A stretch of 64,000 nucleotides of DNA, taken from the NCBI RefSeq assembly GCF_042477335.2, contig NC_091249.1:14982501-15046500 (forward strand). The letters run 5' to 3'. Within the stretch, counting starts at the first letter, position 1. The number at the start of each line of letters is the position of its first letter. Position numbers and translations under genes: made by a program. The stretch is from Ovis canadensis (Eukaryota > Chordata > Mammalia > Artiodactyla > Bovidae). This document shows positions 32,621 to 44,425 of this stretch, one piece after another. The notes beneath the pieces are model-generated. The model had not been told where the DNA came from. It made no database searches and saw nothing but the letters and a program-made list of their open reading frames with translations.

Positions 32621-33850
32621 AGGAGTATCTAAGCATAATAACCAAAATATCAAGGATACAACACAAAAACGTGCCTCGTGCCAAAAGCCAGTGAAACCAT
32701 AAACAGTGAGAAAAAACAATCGACTGACACCAGCATCAAGTTGAAAGTTAGAACTGTCACACAAGGATTTTAAATTTGCCATCATGAATACATTTCAATA
32801 ATCAATTACAAATTCTCTTGAAACAACTGAAAAAATAATATTTAAGCAATAAGATAGAAGTTATATAAAGGACAAAATGGAAGCAATCAAATGGAAATAA
32901 TACACCTGAAAACTACATCAGCTAAATTTTTTTCAACCTGATAGATGGACTCAATAGAAGTGAAGATGACAGAGGATAGAATCAATAAACTTGAAAATAA
33001 ATCAGTAGAAGTTGTGCAATTTTAACAGAGAGAACATAGACAAAAAAGACAGAGCCTTAGCAACTTGAGGGACTATAACAAAGGGTCTAGAACTTATATC
33101 ATCAGAGCCTCAGAAAGAGAAGACACAGTGTTGAACAAGTATCAGAGAAAATAATGGCTGAGAATGTCACAAATTTGTCAAAATACATAAATCAGATTCA
33201 AAAAACTGAGCCAATCCAAAAACATTAAAAATAACAATAAAAATATCCATATCAATGTACAGCATAATTTAACTTCTGAAAACTAACAAAGATAAAATTT
33301 TAAAACAGAAACAAGATATTGTACAAAAAGAAATGCAAATTTTAATGACGGCAGACTTATCTTCCAAAACAATGAAGTCCAAAGTGGCACAAAATTTTTC
33401 AAATGTTAAAAGAACTCAATGGTGAAAAACTGAAAATTTCTCTTCTAAATTCAGAAACAAGACAAGGATGCCTACTCTTGCCATGTGTATTTAACATAAT
33501 ATTGTAACTCCAAGCCATAGAAATCAGACAAGAAGTCATGCAGATTGGAAGGTAAGAAGTAAAACTGTCACTGTTTATGGATGACATGATATTGTATACT
33601 GAAATTACTAAAGTCATCACCAAAATACTATCAGAACTAAAAAATAATTCAGCAAAATTCCAGGTTACATGATTAATATATAGATATCAATTGTTTATCT
33701 ATACACTGATAACAAAGTATCAGAAAGAGAAAACCAAACAAAAAAAAAAAAACAATTACAGTTGCATCAAAAGGAATAAAATACATAGGAATGAACTTGG
33801 CCAAGGAAATGAAAGACCTATACTTAGAAAACTATAAATCATTGATGAAG

Positions 33851-34321
33851 TCCAGTTCAGTTCAGTCGCTCAGTCGTGTCCGATTCTTTGTGACCCCATG
33901 AATCGCAGCGTGCCAGGCATCCCTGTCCATCACCAACTCACGGAGTTCACTCAGACTCACGTCCATCGAGTCAGTGATGCCATCCAGCCATCTCATCCTC
34001 TGTCATCCCCTTCTCCTCCTGCCCCCAAGCCCTCCCAGCATCAGAGTCTTTTCCAGTGAGTCAACTCTTCGCATGAGGTGGCCAAAGTACTGGAGTTTCA
34101 GCTTTAGCGTCATTCCTTCCAAAGAAATCCCGGGGTTGATCTCCTTCAGAATGGACTGGTTGGATCTCCTTGCAGTCCAAGGGACTCCCAAGAGTCTTCT
34201 CCAACACCACAGTTCAAAAGCATCAATTCTTTGGTGCTCAGCCTTCTTCACAGTCCAACTCTCACATCCATACATGAGTACTGGAAAAACCATAGCCTTG
34301 ACTAGGCAGACCTTAGGCGGC
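33851..34321 (-). mobile_element. BovB 3' end, antisense, with exact 10-bp TSD
   Basis: Starts tccagttcagttcagtcgctcag and ends in the truncated coding region. Exact duplications attgatgaag occur at 33841-33850 and 34322-34331. Joining the flanks restores L1 ORF2 sequence. The minus strand is open at 34003-34419 across the junction, a chimera of BovB and L1. Confidence 0.92.
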
Positions 34322-35980
34322 ATTGATGAAGTAAATTGAAGATAATACCAACAAGTGGACAGATATCCATATTCATGGGTTGGAGGAGTTACTATTGTTG
34401 AAATGGCCACACTACTCAAAGCAATCTACACATCAACTGCAATCCCTATTTTAAAAAAAAGAAAACCCTCATGACATTTTTCACAGAACTAAAACAAATA
34501 GTCCTAAAATTTGTATGAAAAACACAAAAGACCCCAAATAGCCAATGCTATGGAGCTTCAGGAATCACACGCTCTAACTTCAGACTATATTCCAAAGCCA
34601 TAGTAATCAAAACTGTATGGTACTGGCACCAAAAGAACACATAGATCAGTTGAACAATAGAAAGCCCAAAAATAAAGTCATGAACTATGGTCAACTGATC
34701 TACAACAAAGGAGGCAAAAACATACAATGGGAAGAAGTCTCTTCAATAAGTGGTGCTAGGAAAACTGAACAGCTACATGTAGAAGAATAAAATTAGAACA
34801 TTTTCTCACATCACATACAAAAGTAAACTCAAAATGGATTCAAGACCTAAACTTCAGATCAGAAATCATAAAACTCCTAGAAGAAAACATAGGCAGTACA
34901 CTCTTTGACATAAATCTTAGCAGTATTTATTAGATCTGCCTCCTCAGGCAAGGGAAACAAAAGCAAAAATAAATAAATGGATTCTAATTCAAGTTAAAAG
35001 TTTTTGCACAGTGAAGTAACCCACCATACAGCATAGACAAACTATTGAATGGGAGAAGATATTTCCAAATGATATGTCTGATAAGTGGTTAATACTTAAA
35101 ATAACAAAAAAATTTTAACTAACAAACTTTAAAAATGAGCAGAAGACCTGAATAGGCATTTTCCAAAGAAGGCATACAGACAGCAAATTGGCACATGAAA
35201 AGATGCTCAACATCACCAATCATTATGGAAATGCAAATCAAAACCACAATGACTCATCATCTCTTATCTGTCAGAAATGCTATCATCAAAAATTTTAACA
35301 AACAATATAGGTAAAGATGTGGAAAATAGGAAATGCTAGCCCACTTTGGAGAGAATTTAAATTGGTAAACCACCATGGAAAACTGTATGGAGGTTCCTCA
35401 AAAAATTAAAAATAGAATGACCATATGATCCAATATTTCCACTTCTGGGTATATATCCAAAACAAAAACACTACTTTGAAAGGATATGTGCACCCCAAAG
35501 TTCATAACATCATATTTACAATAGCTAAGATATGGAAGTACTCTAAGTGTCCATCAACAGATGAAAAGACCAACAAGATACACACATGAAAAGAATAAAA
35601 TTTTTCCATTTGTACAACATTGATGTACCTGGAGAGTGTTATGATTAGTGAAGTAAGACAGAAAGACAAATACTATATGTTTAACTTAAATGTAGAACTT
35701 AAAAATTTAAACAAATAAATATAACAAAATGAAAACAGACATAGAGTGGACAAACTATTGGTATAAATACTTTGTCTCTCCAGTGGGGAGAGTGTTGGGA
35801 GGAGGGGCATAAGGAAAAGGAATTAAGAGATACAAACTATCAATACTAGGTTGCTGTTCAATTGCTAAGTCATGTCTGACAAGGATATAATGGAATAAAG
35901 GATGTACATAGAATATAACCAATAATTTAAATAGAGCATAATCTGAAAATACTGAATCACTATATTGTACACTTGAAACT

Positions 35981-36893
35981 TTGTTGCTCAGTCTTGTCTG
36001 ACTCATTGCAACCCCACAGACTATAACAGGCCAGGCCTCCCTGTCCTTCAACATCTCATAGAGTTTGCTCAACTCATATCCACTGAGTTGTTGATGTGAT
36101 CGAACCATCTCATCCTCTGTTGCCCCCTTCTCCTCCTGCCTTCAATCTTTCCCAGCATCACGGTCTTTTCCAATGAGTCGGTTCTTCACATCAGGTGGCC
36201 GAAGTATTGGAGCTTCAGCTTTAGCATCAGTCCTTCCAATTGATATTCAGGGTTGATTTCCCTTAAGATTGAGTAGTTTGATATCCTTGCTGTCCAAGGG
36301 ACTCTCAAGAGTGGTCTTCTCCAGCACCACAGTCCAAAAGCATCAATTCTTTGGCACTCAGGCTTCTTTATGGTCCAGCTCTCACATCCATACATGACTA
36401 CTAGAAAAACCATAGCTTTGACTTTTGTCAGCAAAGTGATGTCTCTCTTTTTTAATATGCTGTCTAGGTTTGTCATAGCTTTTCTTTCAAGGAGCAAGCA
36501 TCTTTTAATTTCATGGCTGCAGTCACCATCCACAGTGATTCTGGAGCCCAAGAAAATTAAGTCTGTCACTGTTTCCTTTTTTTCTCTAGCTATTTGCCAT
36601 GAAGTGATGGGACCAGATACCCTGATCTTAGCTTTTTGAATGTTGAGCTTTAAGCCAGCTTTTTCACTCTCCGTTTTCACCTTCATCAAGAGGCTCTTAA
36701 GCTCCTCTTCACTCTCTGCCATAATGGTGGTGTCATCTTCATATCTGTGGTTATTGATATTTCTCCTGGCAATCCTGATTCCAGCTTGTGCTTCATCTAG
36801 CCTGGCATTTCACATGATGAACTCTGCATGTAAGTTAAATAAACAAGGTGACAATATACAGCTTTGATGTACCCCTTTCCCAATTTTGAACAG
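35981..36893 (-). mobile_element. BovB LINE 3' portion, antisense, with 8-bp TSD
   Basis: Begins ttgttgctcagtcttgtctg and extends into the RT domain (minus-strand frame 36186-36722, MAESEEELKSLL). Duplications ttgaaact flank it at 35973-35980 and 36894-36901, inside an L1 3'UTR. Confidence 0.88.
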
Positions 36894-36945
36894 TTGAAAC
36901 TAGTATAGCATTATAAATCAACTATACTTCAATGAAAAAGACAAG

Positions 36946-37695
36946 AGATAACAAGTATTGGTCTAGGATATGGGGAAAAAAGAATCTTTGTATACTGGTG
37001 GCGGAATTGTAAACTAGATCATGCATTATGGAAAACAGTATGAAGGTTCTCCAAAAAAAATAAAAATAGAGCTACATCTGGGTATGTACTCAAAGGAAAT
37101 GAAAACAAGATTCAAAGAGATGTCTTTACTCTGATATTTATTATAGTATAATTCATAATAGCCAAGATATGGAAACAATCCACATGCCCATTGCAGGAGG
37201 AATGGATAAGGACGATGTGGTATATACACAAGGGGACATTTTTTAGTCATAAGTAAGAAGTACACCTTTGCAACAACATGGATGGACCTTGAGGACATTA
37301 TGCTAAGTAATAAGTCAGACAAGAAAAGACAAATACTATATGATATCACTTATATGTGTAATCTTAAAAGGCCAAAGTCATAAAACCAGACTAAAATAGT
37401 GGTTACCAAAAGCTAGGGGATGGTGAGATAGGAGAGATGCTATTTAAGGGTACAAATTTGCAACAAGAAGCCAGTAATTTCTACAATTCTAATGCACAGT
37501 ATAGTGAATACAGACAATAATATTGTATTATTGTAATCATACTTGACAAGAGACAGATCTTAATAATTCCAACCACTAGAAAGAAATGATAGTTATACAA
37601 CATGAAGGAAGTGTTAATTATCATTACAATGGGAATCATATTACTATACATAAATGTATCAAATCAACATTAGGTTTATACCTTAAATTTATATA
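36946..37695 (+). mobile_element. Old LINE-1 3' end
   Basis: Sense L1 sequence from the ORF2 C-terminal region (tggtggcggaattgtaaactag, then gccaagatatggaaacaatcc) through the 3'UTR. It is a second old copy, following directly after the L1 that ends at 36945. Confidence 0.75.
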
Positions 37696-37711
37696 AGTGA
37701 AAATAAAGTGT

Positions 37712-37780
37712 TACCTGCTCAGTTGTGTCCTACTCTTTGCGACCCCATGAACTGTAGCCTGCCAGGCTCCTCTGTGCATG
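37712..37780 (-). mobile_element. Bov-tA SINE fragment
   Basis: About 70 bp of antisense Bov SINE (tgctcagttgtgtcctactc and gcctgccaggctcctctgtg). Truncated at both ends. Confidence 0.8.
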
Positions 37781-37789
37781 TTATATCAA

Positions 37790-38560
37790 TTACATCATTT
37801 AAAAGTTTATTAGAGAGAACTTTCAAATCCATACCCTAGTCTTTCAATTTAAGAAATAGTAAAAGAAGAGAAAATCAAACCTAAAGGAAGAAGAATGAAA
37901 GAAATAGTAAAGATTAGAGCCTAAAATAGAAATAGAAAACAGCAAAATAGACAAAATGAAAAGCACAAAAACTGACTTTTAAAAAAATCAACACAATTTA
38001 TAAATTTTTAGCCACAGTGAAAGAGAGAAAGGGCAAGAATAAGAGAGAAAGAGATACAGAGAGAAGACAATGATTAACAAAATTAGGAATTCAAGAAAGG
38101 ATATCCTCTCCTACATTAGAGATATTAGAATTATAAGAAAATAGCACAATTTCATGCCAATAAATTATACAACTTAGATGAAGTAGGCAAAGTCTCCAGA
38201 AAGTGACCAGTTTACTGAAACTGACTCAAGAAGAATTAGAAAACCTTAGACCTATAACAAGAGATTGAATTAATAATCAAAAATTTTCCCAAAAATAAAA
38301 ACCTGTGCCCAAATGGCTTCATTGGTTAATCCTCCCAAATATTTTAAGAAAAAATTGTACCACCCTTTCTGTAAGTAGAGGGAGGAAGCCTTCCCAACTC
38401 ACTCTGTATGGGCAGTATTTTTTGATACCAAAATCAGATAAAGACATCACAAGAAAAGAAAATTTAAGATCAGCATCACTCATGAAAACAGACACAAAAA
38501 TACTCAAAAAATGTAAACAAATTTTATACCACAATGACTTGAGTTCACTTTGAAAATTAA
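37790..38560 (+). mobile_element. Ancient LINE-1 ORF2 fragment
   Basis: Sense L1 linker to early-RT sequence: caagaagaattagaaaacct, then a stretch corresponding to the NKSPGPDGF region (aaaaacctgtgcccaaatgg near 38298) and accaaaatcagataaagac. Heavily mutated. Frames at 38305-38553 are fragments only. Confidence 0.7.
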
Positions 38561-39590
38561 AATCAACCAGGTTGTTGCAGGAGCCCAAAATGGAATGTAG
38601 ACAATGACAAGTGAATCTAAATGTCGTACACATAACCTCGCTGCACAGTTGCTGAAAGAAGCTAAACCAGGTAGTTTTTAAAAGCAATGTTTGCCTGGAT
38701 GCTGCAAGGCTATATACAGAAAGAATTGTACATGAACACTTTGCTGAGCTGCTCACAGGGCTGCCAATTGTGAAACTATGTGCATTCTGGATTGAACAAA
38801 TAAGTAATTAAAGTTATAATTAGACCAGATTTCTCTGGAGAAACTGTTGAAGAAGTTACACATAAGCAAAGAGGAACATTTCTAAGATGAACCCTGACTG
38901 TGCACTACATTAGTTAGAGGTATCAGTATTATCTCTTTTGCACACACACACATGTGTACACACACAGCATACAGAAATAGATACAAGTGTATAAATGGGA
39001 ACGTACATTTCCAATTCTGTCTGTTGAGAGGACTTAGAAGCAAAGATTCCCTAGTAGCCATAACAACACCTGAATCCCCAGATTTTTTTTTAATTTCTTC
39101 TCCAATAAAATGAACCAAAGCTTCTTAGAAGAGTGGTTGACTCCAGAACTGGGGCAGGTAAAATATAAGATAATTCTGGAATACCTTATGGGGCTAAAAG
39201 GTAAAGGAATCCTTGGGACAAGTTGGGAGGGAGATGCAGGCATTTTAAAGGACTCAGGAGATAATCTGAAAGAACTCATAATGATCAAATCTGGAACAAT
39301 GTGAGCAATAAAATTAACAGTGATCATATTAGACATAGCCCAAATAATAAAAGAAATATTGATGAGACCATACAGATATAAGTGACTGAATATATAAATG
39401 CAGAGAACTCTGCCTCGGATAATAATTCTAATCAAATGTAGAACAAGAAAGATATAAAATCACCATGGAACACCGCAATGATAATTGCTTCAGGCAAGAT
39501 GGCAAAATTAGTGGTGAAAGTTTAAGGATAAACAGGATTTTTGTGTCACATCAACGTAAGACCCTCCTAAATATGTACTAGAGAGAAATA
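38561..39590. other. Unresolved sequence, no gene recognised
   Basis: Single-copy-looking DNA, with a short (CA)n stretch near 38940-38965 and a T-rich run near 39084. Short frames (38319-38756 minus, 39034-39435 minus) have no recognisable motifs and are not supported. Confidence 0.45.
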
Positions 39591-40115
39591 GAGAGAGGAG
39601 GACCCTGGCCAGATACCACTTTAATTGTGATCAAGATTAACATTTCCCATGTGCTGAGGATGAGACATCACAAGCGTGTGATTTTCTCTTAAAAATTCAA
39701 AACCTCAATGTACACTCATGATAAAACAGCAGACAAATCCAAATTGAGGAAAATTCTACAAAATACTTAACTGGTACTCTACAAATGTATAAAGGTCACA
39801 GAAGACATTAAGATAGAGTAATGGTCACAGTTTGGAGGAAACTAAGGAGACATGGCAACTAAATGAAATGCGAGATTATACTGGCACAGGAAGAAAATTT
39901 TACTGGAAAAATGAGGAAATATGTTTAAAGTCTGAAGTTTAGCTAATAGCATTGCAACAATGTTAATTTCCTGGTTTCAATAACTGTTCTGTAAGATATT
40001 AACATTAGGAGAAGTTCAGTGAAGACTAGTTGGGGATTCTCTCTACTATTCTTGTAAGTCTAAAATTATATCAAATTCAATTCTTTTTTAAAAACTAAAG
40101 TTGTCACAAGTAATT
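39591..40115 (+). mobile_element. Probable ancient LINE 3' end
   Basis: Resembles old mammalian L1 3'UTR sequence: aatactta…tggtactctacaaatgtat, then caatgttaatttcctggttt and gatattaacattaggagaag. It finishes in an A-rich stretch near 40095. Assigned from recalled similarity only. Confidence 0.5.
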
Positions 40116-40374
40116 TCTTAACATACACTAGGCATGATCCAACCCATAGTGAAGTCAAGTGGGCAGATGACAAGCAGAGAGAAAAAAGGCAAGTGCCTTT
40201 TCAAAACATAGAAATCAGGACTCAGCATCTAGAGACATAAAGTGGTTCCAGCTTTTCTGACTGGGCCACAGAAAACCTAGAGTTAAAAGTCTGGCCACTC
40301 ATACTAGTCACTTCTTCCTTCACTGTGAATTCAAAAAGCACAGGCAGGAATACTTGATAAATTAGCAAAGATCA

Positions 40375-40587
40375 TATATGTATTCAATACATACTATTAT
40401 ATGTAATGTAATTCACATGTATTCTATACATAATGTATTAAACACATACGTATATGTTATAAGCGCATATGTAATGTACATGGTCATATTAACACATATT
40501 ACATATGAGTATGTAACATTACCTATATTAAGTATTGATTATTATGAATATAATCATATACTAATATTATACATACATATATACATA
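40375..40587. repeat. AT-rich degenerate microsatellite
   Basis: Imperfect TATA/ACATAT repeats such as tatgtaatgtaattcacatg and cacatattacatatgagtatg. The same type of sequence resumes between the two SINEs (40713-40816) and after the second one (41021-41110). Confidence 0.8.
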
Positions 40588-40712
40588 TCTGGAGAAGGAA
40601 ATGGCAAGCCACTCCAGTGTTCTTGCCTGGAAAATCCCATGGACAGATTGAGCCTGGCAGCCTACAGTCTGTGGTGTCACGAAAGAGTCAGACAGGACAG
40701 AGGGACTAAACA
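40588..40712 (+). mobile_element. Bov-tA SINE fragment
   Basis: Sense SINE body and 3' part (ctggagaaggaaatggcaag … gaaagagtcagacaggacag). The tRNA-derived head is missing. The AT-rich flanks prevent a reliable TSD call. Confidence 0.85.
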
Positions 40713-40816
40713 ATATACATATATATTATACATATTTAATATATGATGTATATGAACTATGTATTCTCATAAGTTATATATAATATATACATATGTATAT
40801 ACATGTACACATAATA

Positions 40817-41009
40817 CAGGCTTCCCTTGTGGCTCAGCTGCTAAAGAATCTGCCTGCAATGCAGAAGACCTGGGTTTGATCCCTGGGTTGGGAAGATCCC
40901 CTGGAGAAGGGAAAGGCTACCCACTCCAGTATTCTGGCCTAGAGAATTTCATGGACTCTATAGTCCATGGGGTCACAAAGAGTCGAACATGACTGACTTT
41001 CACCTCACA
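40817..41009 (+). mobile_element. Bov-tA SINE with 11-bp TSD
   Basis: Full head-to-tail SINE (ggcttcccttgtggctcagc, ggtttgatccctgggttggg, …aaagagtcgaacatgactga). Duplications tacacataata lie at 40806-40816 and 41010-41020. Confidence 0.88.
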
Positions 41010-41110
41010 TACACATAATATATATTATATGACTATATTAATATATAAATGACATGTATAAATACATGTGACTATATGTATGCAACATATATGACTTTGT
41101 TCATCAACTG

Positions 41111-41759
41111 AGTATCTATGTGGTACCAAATGTTCAGAGAGAGAATATAGAGATTTTAAGAAAGATGAACCAGGCCCCAGTTAAGAAAATGGGGAAGGCA
41201 GGAAAAGGCAGCGATTGCAGCAGTGGGCATCCTGCTTGCTCCTGCCTGGAGGGAAACTGGTTCAAAGCTTCCCTCTGCTGCTGCAAGGATGCTGACCACT
41301 GGGTCAGGCCAGACTAACAACCTCCAGCTGCCCAAGTTCCAGGTGCACTTCTGACAGAAAGATGATAAGAATGTTATGTTGTCTCTCTGGAGAGAACTGA
41401 CTTGGTAGGGGAATGGGCTCACAGGAGCAGCACTCTGGGTTCCCTCAAGAGCAAAGCTGGACTCTGATGGTCTTGCACTGCTTCTCCAAGGAACCACTGA
41501 GGGGCCAAGCAGCAAAGTACTGGGGAACAGGCCCTGGTGGGCCAGGAAAATGGAACCAATTTTTTAAGCCAAGTGGAGCAAGACAAACAGGGAAAACCCA
41601 GACAAAATATCTCATAGAGATGGCTACTCCAACCAACTAAAAGAAGGCCACTGGACCTGGGAAGCTCTATATCTTCCAGAAGCTCCTCCACTGTGAATTA
41701 GAGCTGGGAGCTGGCAGAATAGAAGGCTGAGGGGTTCTGCAGACTAGATGGTTTCAGTC
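41111..41759. other. 3' flank of the POM121-like gene
   Basis: Apparently single-copy sequence downstream of the minus-strand gene. Short frames at 41156-41515 and 41419-41691 (minus) do not resemble POM121. It could contain a 3'UTR or further exons of the gene, but no clear acceptor-exon pair or AATAAA-driven end could be fixed. Confidence 0.4.
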
Positions 41760-42971
41760 TTACCCCTCCAAGACGTTGTTAATCCACTGGATTGCAGCTC
41801 TCTTCTCTAGGTCAAGGTCTTCAGCAGTGACTGGATAGCCTATCTGGAGGGGTGGGGGAAGGATCAGTGGGCCATTTCTCCTGGTGGGTAGCAGCAGAGG
41901 AATCTTGCGTTTGCGGGGCCTGGAACTGTCAGATGACTGTGACCAATTTAAGTTTTGTTTCTTTCTTAAGTGGCCATCTGCAAATTTTTCATCCTCGATC
42001 TTCCTCTGAGGTTCCATTGAGGCTGAAGGGTTAGGCCGATGGCCTTCCTCGCTGGTTTTCTCTGAGAGCTCATGAAGATGCGATGACTCTGGGCCCAGGA
42101 GTCTGGCTGCACCTGGACCACTCCTCTGGAGCTGTGGGAAACCTCTTGTGGAGCTGTATGAACTGGTGATGGCATTTCGTTTGCTGCGTGAACTCAAAAA
42201 ATAGGTCTGGGATTTCCTAATCAGGATATCTTCCGAACTCTTGGAACAGAGAACCAGAGGTCCAGGCCTGGGCACAAAGGAAGAGAGGACCCCGTTGATC
42301 ATGAGGCGTCTAAACGCAGACTGTGCATTCCCACCTGGATTCGAGCCCCTTCTCTGTTTATCCTGACTCTCCTGGGCTGAGTGCCCTTTCTTTTGCTTTG
42401 CTAGCCCCTTTCTGCTCTCAGCCAAGGCTGTCAGGTCCTTCTCTTCCTTTCCTCTCAGTTGACCACTCTCTTCTAGGGCCCTCACCAGAATCTCCTTTAC
42501 ACAAAGGTTTGGGAGGTGAACAGAAAATGAAGACCATGTACAGATGACTGTCCGCTTCAGAGGCAAACGGAGCGTCAGTTTGCCCTTTGCGGATGCCATC
42601 CTCAGGATTACTGAGGTGTGGAACATGTTGGAACTGCAAGCAGACGGCAATGGCTTCTGATGGCCACTCCGGGGCACAGAGGGAAAAAAACCCCAAAATA
42701 AACACCGGGCTTGCTGGATTGAATATTGCCGCCGATGGACTAGGACAAACCCGCGACGGTACAGACGACGACGGGGTGAAGCCATGAGACCCTCAAAGGA
42801 CAGCCTTCGAGCCAGGTCCAGAGTTGGGGCCCCCGAGTGAACCCGGCAAGCTGGGGGAACACGGCTGGCGGTGTGCGCGGGCCCGAGGCACTCGGGGCTC
42901 TCTGGCTGGTCCCCGCCCGGCAGAGCAGGTGACCACGGGCGAGGGCGAGGCCGGCTAAGGTAACAGCCCAT
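41760..42971 (-). CDS. POM121L: POM121-like protein (truncated nucleoporin paralogue)
   Basis: Intact 403-codon frame. The first in-frame ATG is at 42971-42969 (MGCYLSRP), matching the MGSYLGKP region of POM121; an in-frame TTG three codons upstream was not taken as the start. Shared POM121 landmarks, in order: RRQYSIQQ region (residues 80-87), [20 protein letters not shown] (218-237), [13 protein letters not shown] (265-277), a basic nuclear-localisation-like RPRKRK (351-356) and [15 protein letters not shown] (378-392). POM121 anchors the nuclear pore complex; its membrane segment lies before this homology and its FG repeats after it, so this product would be soluble and FG-less, with unknown function. 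Length is close to human POM121L1-type proteins, as I recall. The stop TAA lies in GGGGTAAGAC, a splice-donor-like sequence, so an additional 3' exon or descent from a truncated transcript is possible. Family assignment is confident; the exact orthologue is not. Confidence 0.85.
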   Translation of the reverse strand: MGCYLSRPRPRPWSPALPGGDQPESPECLGPAHTASRVPPACRVHSGAPTLDLARRLSFEGLMASPRRRLYRRGFVLVHRRQYSIQQARCLFWGFFPSVPRSGHQKPLPSACSSNMFHTSVILRMASAKGKLTLRLPLKRTVICTWSSFSVHLPNLCVKEILVRALEESGQLRGKEEKDLTALAESRKGLAKQKKGHSAQESQDKQRRGSNPGGNAQSAFRRLMINGVLSSFVPRPGPLVLCSKSSEDILIRKSQTYFLSSRSKRNAITSSYSSTRGFPQLQRSGPGAARLLGPESSHLHELSEKTSEEGHRPNPSASMEPQRKIEDEKFADGHLRKKQNLNWSQSSDSSRPRKRKIPLLLPTRRNGPLILPPPLQIGYPVTAEDLDLEKRAAIQWINNVLEG

Positions 42972-43540
42972 GAGGCGCAATTCTGCACTGTCGGGACCCT
43001 CAAATGGAGTCTAGTGGCTCAGAGAGATTTCCGTTAGCTGCCTAAGGGGTGCCAGGCAAAGCGCTTACTGTTGGGTGGTGCCTGTGACGCGTCGTTGGAA
43101 CGCGTGAGCGAAGAAAGAGGACGCTAGGCCTGCACGAGGGAGGGGTAAGCGCACCCGGGTGCTTCCTGCCGGATGCGGCGTAGGTGTTAGGGTTAGGTGT
43201 CGGCGGGGCGCAGGTGTCTGCGGGGCGCAGGTGTTGGCGCCTGGAGTACCGGCTCCCTGGGCGCAGCCGCACTTCCCGCAACCAGGCTCCAGCTCCGTCG
43301 CGGAAAGGTGACTGGCAGTGTTCCCCAAACCTAATGGCTCCGGGCTCAGCAGCGCCCACTCTATGCTGCATCTCCGGGGTCAGCACCGGATACTCTAGGG
43401 GAAAGCCGTTCTTACCCCGTGCCACCGAGATCCTGGGGGCATAGCCACCCAGGTGTCCAAGACTGCAGGAGGGAACCAGCCGGACGCGGGAAGCCAGAGT
43501 GGATGCTCCCCATCCTGTTTCCTTTCCCGTGAATCTTACT
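42700..43540 (-). promoter_or_regulatory. CpG island and likely promoter of the POM121-like gene
   Basis: A CpG-dense block that stands out from the AT-rich window (for example gacgcgtcgttggaacgcg near 43087 and gatgcggcg near 43172). It covers the first part of the coding region and about 570 bp upstream. No TATA box is evident. A minus-strand frame at 43042-43560 is judged non-coding background of the GC-rich sequence. It is the only CpG island outside L1 5'UTRs in the window. Confidence 0.75.
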
Positions 43541-43560
43541 TTTCTGATACCCCACCCCAT

Positions 43561-44425
43561 CCTCCTCCCCTGGAAAGTAAGGTTTCCAAAACAGTTTACA
43601 ATGACCAGAAGTAGAGAATTGGTATCTTTTTAGACAGCTCTATACCCAGGAGCAGTGTTATCTGGGACTTAAACTTGAATTTTGAAGGTCGTACTTTGCC
43701 ATGACCCTAATCTTTGCTTTCTGCCCCTCAGCAAATGCTGCAGGGCTTTCTGTCATTCCTTTTCAGTAAGTCTGTGTCTATGGATGGGACAAGGGACCTG
43801 GCAATTCAAATTAGAACCCAGAATTTGGCTCTCTGTAAATTCTGACTGCAGTTAGTATTAGTTGAAAGGTGAATACATTAGAATACTCAGGCTATTTAAA
43901 AATCTTTGATGTTTTCATAGCTACACTCACTTTGATTTGGTTTTTTGTTTTATTTTGAAATCATTTTGCCTTATTTTGGATTATCATCACTTAGTGAATG
44001 ATGCTTGACATTTTACTAGACCAGGTAGTTGTTCAAAGGAGTTATTCCAGTCAGTGCTGTGCTCAGCAAGCAGAGAAGGGAAGTATGATTTTGTGTAACT
44101 AGCATCCAAAGGGCTATACTTTAACTAAATATTCTAGTGGGTTATAAAATTCAGGAGTTTGACTTTCATCTTTATGCAAAAAAAAAAAAATTAACAATAT
44201 TGACAACCTCCCAATGTTTTTTATCTGTCTGCTGTGCTTCAAAGTCCTTTCAAAAATGAAATAAGAGAAAATGTCATGATGGGTGGATATACTACCACAA
44301 TATGAATGGAATTATTCCAGGTATTTGAAGGTAATCCATTCCTCAGTTAAAGAAATAAATCTTAATAATAGACACATTAAAATTTGTTATCCAATAAAAA
44401 TTTTCTAAAGGAATTTTTCAACCAT
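43561..44425. other. Unresolved single-copy-like sequence
   Basis: AT-rich DNA between the CpG island and the next L1. It contains only a short poly-A run near 44178 and no gene, SINE or LINE that I recognise. Confidence 0.5.

Larger units (their letters stand above)
32640..36945 (+). mobile_element. Ancient LINE-1 (ORF1 and ORF2 remnants) hosting two BovB insertions
   Basis: Heavily mutated sense L1. ORF1-like sequence at 32640-33415 is followed directly by the RT region at 33416 (tcaatggtgaaaaactg, then a plus-strand RT palm with LSLFMDDMILYT-type sequence near 33570). It continues after the BovB at 33851-34321 through the ORF2 C-terminus to about 35700 and then 3'UTR. The 3' end (agcattataaatcaactatacttcaat) is found at 36902-36945, beyond a second BovB. 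The endonuclease part is missing between ORF1 and RT. A 30-bp Bov SINE-like scrap lies at 35850-35880. Confidence 0.8.

Noticed and set aside
43042..43560. 172-codon minus-strand frame upstream of the POM121-like gene
   Set aside because: It lies in CpG-rich DNA, where long random frames are common. It shows no recognisable domain and competes with open frames on both strands.
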